64,000 nt of DNA, taken from NCBI GenBank assembly GCA_020847375.1, contig JADLCB010000011.1:278340-342339 (forward strand), given 5' to 3'. The position numbers and the translations under genes are program-made. The stretch comes from Phycisphaerales bacterium (GTDB lineage: Bacteria > Planctomycetota > Phycisphaerae > Tepidisphaerales > Tepidisphaeraceae). Shown piece after piece: positions 61,607-64,000 of the stretch. Below the pieces are notes generated by a model. The model did not search any database. It was given only the letters and a program-made list of their open reading frames with translations, and was not told the origin of the DNA. Each line of letters begins with the position of its first letter. The first letter of the stretch is position 1.

Positions 61607-62836
61607 ATGATGAATACTTTGACGTTGATGACCACAAGCTACTTCGATGGAACGCGCCATCACACCAACGGACCATACCGCATTGATATCCACGACGGCG
61701 TGATCGTCAAAATCGAGCGCGATCAGCATCAGTCGCCCGCGTCAAACCGGGTCATTAACGCACCATTTGTCATGCCCGGGCTGGTCGAAGCGCACTGTCA
61801 CCTGTTTCTGGATGGTAATGAACTCGATCTGGAAAAGCGCAAGCAGTATCTGAGCGCTCCACGGGCGCAGATGCTCGAGATCGGTCGGCAGAGCCTGGCG
61901 GAGAATCTGGCTGCCGGTGTGACGTTGATCCGCGACGCCGGCGATATTCACGGCATCAATCATGAATTGCGGCAGGAGCTGTCACAAGGCAGCAGCGTGA
62001 CCGCGCGTCTGCGCAGTCCCGGTCGGGCCATTCGCAAGGCTGGGCGCTACGGCGGTTTCATGGCCGAGGAGACGACTGATGCCCGGAGCATCGAACACAC
62101 CGTGCGCAAGCTGGCTTCAACGGCGGATGATCTGAAAATTCTACTAACCGGCATTATCGATTTTGAAAAAGGCCAGATGAAAGGTGGCGTGCAGTTTGAT
62201 CTGGACGAGACAAGGCTGATTGTTGCGGTTGCCCGTGAACATGGCCTGAAAACATTCGCCCATTGCAGCGGTATCGACGGACTGCGCATTGCGGTGGAAG
62301 CAGGGATCGATTCCATCGAACATGGCTTTTTCATGGATCGGTCAATTGTCAACGTGATGGCTGACAAGGGTATCGCCTGGGTGCCGACATTTTCGCCGGT
62401 TTGGTTCCAGTACGAACACCCGCACCATTGCCAATGGAATCAAGCCAGCGTCGAAGGATTGAAACGGATTCTTGACAACCATTTTGAATACATTGCCGTC
62501 GCCAGTGACGCTGGCGTACCCATCGTCGCCGGATCAGACGCTGGCAGTTTCGGTGCTGGCCACGGCCGAGGGCTAGTCGATGAATTGATGTTCCATCGTC
62601 GTGCGGGCCTATCGCTGGAAAAAGTGCTTGCTTCGGGAACGTCAACGCCGCGACGATTATGGAATTGCCCGTCGGCTGACATTGCGGTGGGCAATCAGGC
62701 TGACCTGCTGATACTGGAAGGCTCGCCTTTCGATGCGCTGGACAATCTACGTCGTGTTCGGTGTGTTGTGCGCGGTGTATCGCAGCTGAAGATTGAAACC
62801 CCATTGCTGACAAAGGAGTCCCCCCATGCAGCGTGA
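61607..62836 (+). CDS. Amidohydrolase-family enzyme
   Basis: The metal motif HxH is in PGLVEAHCHLFLDG near residue 58-70. The carboxylated-Lys region is DDLKILLTGII near 182, His in FAHCSG near 223 and SIEHGFFMDR near 243, and the catalytic Asp in AGSDAGSFGAGHGRG near 313. This matches imidazolonepropionase/prolidase-like amidohydrolases of about 400 residues. Its place between the pterin methyltransferase and a UroD-like gene suggests it prepares or degrades the methyl donor; no substrate is proven. It overlaps the next gene by 11 bases. Confidence 0.82.
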   Translation: MMNTLTLMTTSYFDGTRHHTNGPYRIDIHDGVIVKIERDQHQSPASNRVINAPFVMPGLVEAHCHLFLDGNELDLEKRKQYLSAPRAQMLEIGRQSLAENLAAGVTLIRDAGDIHGINHELRQELSQGSSVTARLRSPGRAIRKAGRYGGFMAEETTDARSIEHTVRKLASTADDLKILLTGIIDFEKGQMKGGVQFDLDETRLIVAVAREHGLKTFAHCSGIDGLRIAVEAGIDSIEHGFFMDRSIVNVMADKGIAWVPTFSPVWFQYEHPHHCQWNQASVEGLKRILDNHFEYIAVASDAGVPIVAGSDAGSFGAGHGRGLVDELMFHRRAGLSLEKVLASGTSTPRRLWNCPSADIAVGNQADLLILEGSPFDALDNLRRVRCVVRGVSQLKIETPLLTKESPHAA

Positions 62837-63896
62837 ATTTTATCTCAGCCTGGCCCGTCAAGGTTTGCGCATGCCGATTGCAACCGATCTGGTTCTTCAT
62901 GAACATGAAGATGTTGAAGCGGTTCTTCACGATGGACTCAAACTTGGCAAGGTCTTTGAAACCGCCGCCCGGCGTTATCATACTCCGCTGGCTTTTCCCA
63001 TCATGGATCTGATGGTGGAAAAGACGGACATGCTGACAGGACTTGGCATTGCACCGGATCAGATCGACACCCATCACTTCGATCAACCCCCCGGCGATGA
63101 GGTCTTTTCCCAATTGAGGGCGTATCTGGCCAAACCCGCCGGCAGGCGACTGCAGGCGCAGGTCGAGGCAATCCAATATATTGCCGGCACCGATCTGCTG
63201 CCGGTTGGCATGGCCATTGGCCCCTTTTCCCTGATGAGCAAACTGATCGCTGATCCCATCACCGCAGTCTATCTCGCTGCTTCGGGCATGAGTGCCGATG
63301 AAGAACCGGAGGTCGCTGCTGTGGAGCGCGCACTTGAGTTATCGGTGATGGTTATTCTGCGCTCGATCCAGATTCAGATCGACGCTGGGGCCAAGGCAAT
63401 TTTCATCGCTGAACCTGCCGCCAATAAATGCTACATCTCGCCAAATCAACTGGAGGCTGGTTCCAATATCTTTGATCGGTATGTGCTGGCCCCAAATCGC
63501 CGCATCAAGAATCTGCTCGATCGTCACGGTGTTGATCTGATCTTTCATTGCTGCGGAGAATTGGTCGATCAGATGGTCAGCCTGTTTTGCACACTTGATC
63601 CTGCCATTCTGAGTCTGGGAAGCTCGCGCAAACTTTTCGACGATGCCAGGCTTGTCCCCCAAACCACTGTGCTTTACGGCAATCTGCCATCAAAAAAGTT
63701 CTTTTCTGACGACATGATTACTGCCGACCAAACCCGCCAGCACGCTGATGAGCTGGTACGGGCCATGCAGGCGGTTGGTCATCCTTTTATCCTCGGAACC
63801 GAATGCGACACCCTGCATGTTCATGGATCGGAGCATGTCATTGCTGCTAAAATCAAGGCTCTGATGGGAGCGTCGGAGACTTATGGCCGCAACTGA
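62826..63896 (+). CDS. Second UroD-family methyltransferase-like protein
   Basis: A 356-residue UroD-like TIM barrel. TDLVLHEHEDVEAVLHDG is near the start. The binding region has FIAEPAANKCYISPNQLEAG near 195, DLIFHCCGELVDQMVSLFC near 238 (His-Cys-Cys, likely zinc site) and FILGTECDTLHVHGSE near 320, with another His-rich motif. It is diverged from the first UroD gene of the window. AAGGAG lies 7 bases before the ATG. Its likely role is a methyltransferase with a different donor or acceptor in the same system. Confidence 0.78.
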   Translation: MQREFYLSLARQGLRMPIATDLVLHEHEDVEAVLHDGLKLGKVFETAARRYHTPLAFPIMDLMVEKTDMLTGLGIAPDQIDTHHFDQPPGDEVFSQLRAYLAKPAGRRLQAQVEAIQYIAGTDLLPVGMAIGPFSLMSKLIADPITAVYLAASGMSADEEPEVAAVERALELSVMVILRSIQIQIDAGAKAIFIAEPAANKCYISPNQLEAGSNIFDRYVLAPNRRIKNLLDRHGVDLIFHCCGELVDQMVSLFCTLDPAILSLGSSRKLFDDARLVPQTTVLYGNLPSKKFFSDDMITADQTRQHADELVRAMQAVGHPFILGTECDTLHVHGSEHVIAAKIKALMGASETYGRN

Positions 63897-64000
63897 ATCG
63901 TCAGGACTGTTCCCCCGCCTGACCAGCCAACTGACTGCAATCGCAGCCGCGCCGCTGGAGTATTGCCCTGACTTTCCTCGAATCGCCCAGCGCCATGAAC
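63883..64000 (+). CDS. Start of another gene (cut by window end)
   Basis: An ATG at 63883 opens a frame to the window end: 39 codons (AATESSGLFPRLTSQLTAIA, then APLEYCPDFPRIAQRHE). GGAG is 4 bases upstream, and it overlaps the preceding gene by 14 bases. The FPRIAQRHE ending resembles the start of UroD-like planctomycete proteins, but too little is visible. Confidence 0.55.
   Translation, partial: MAATESSGLFPRLTSQLTAIAAAPLEYCPDFPRIAQRHE

Noticed and set aside
62349..63176. 275-codon minus frame
   Set aside because: It is opposite the amidohydrolase and UroD-like genes and shows no motif.
1..64000. rRNA, tRNA, CRISPR, insertion sequence, prophage
   Set aside because: Looked for direct repeats, transposase or integrase motifs, tRNA cloverleaves and rRNA-like stretches; none was seen by eye. 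A cmscan/tRNAscan run would settle RNA genes.

Overview
The window comes from the chromosome of a planctomycete, plausibly of the class Phycisphaerae. Three things point there. A TIGR04137-type small basic protein, a family found in Planctomycetes, Verrucomicrobia and Chlamydiae, lies at 15673-15963. A secreted FG-GAP protein at 46741-48222 begins with the planctomycete-type motif FERRVLLSG. A sigma factor at 40487-42196 carries a long extra N-terminal half. An outer membrane is implied by LptE and BamD-like genes, a WecA-type transferase and an O-antigen ligase. I see no rRNA, tRNA, CRISPR array, insertion sequence or prophage.

Layout. 1-4607 (minus): SirB1-like protein, O-antigen ligase with TPRs, WecA-type glycosyl-phosphate transferase. 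4722-9737 (plus): glnS, bioB, a beta-ketoacyl-ACP synthase, a small membrane protein. 9772-12892 (minus): DUF3524 (queuosine-mannosyltransferase-like) protein, glyQS, rpsT. 13170-16870: rsmE, a membrane protein, a coiled-coil protein, the small basic protein and a methyltransferase. 16988-25928 (minus): AlaC-like aminotransferase, parvulin lipoprotein, fabI, TPR lipoprotein, NrnA-like DHH phosphoesterase, Gln-rich membrane protein, TlpA-like thioredoxin. 26149-34732: two SDR enzymes, DUF89 phosphatase, DinB protein, ribokinase, Gfo/Idh/MocA oxidoreductase, a D-Ala-D-Ala-ligase-like ATP-grasp and a triple-repeat exported protein. 34746-36610: cimA behind what looks like a complete isoleucine attenuator. 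36660-42917 (minus): methyltransferase, small protein, HEAT-repeat exported protein, sigma factor, hslV. 42995-54930: VWA protein, aspC, FG-GAP protein, metallo-beta-lactamase-fold protein, glycosyltransferase, BamD-like, lptE, ftsH.

The last 9 kb (55172-64000) form a corrinoid-dependent methyl-transfer cluster. It holds UroD-family methyltransferases, a corrinoid protein, a RACo-type activator, a MetV-MetF fusion and a pterin-dependent methyltransferase. Together these could move a methyl group from an unknown donor to tetrahydrofolate and on to methylene-tetrahydrofolate. An amidohydrolase is embedded in the same run. The layout resembles acetogen O-demethylase systems.

The two most notable observations are the cimA attenuator (leaderless leader peptide with Ile codons, an 11-bp antiterminator and a terminator hairpin) and the corrinoid cluster with its inverted-repeat-rich divergent control region. 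Several genes without a Shine-Dalgarno sequence have a -10 box 6-8 bases before the start codon, which suggests leaderless transcripts.
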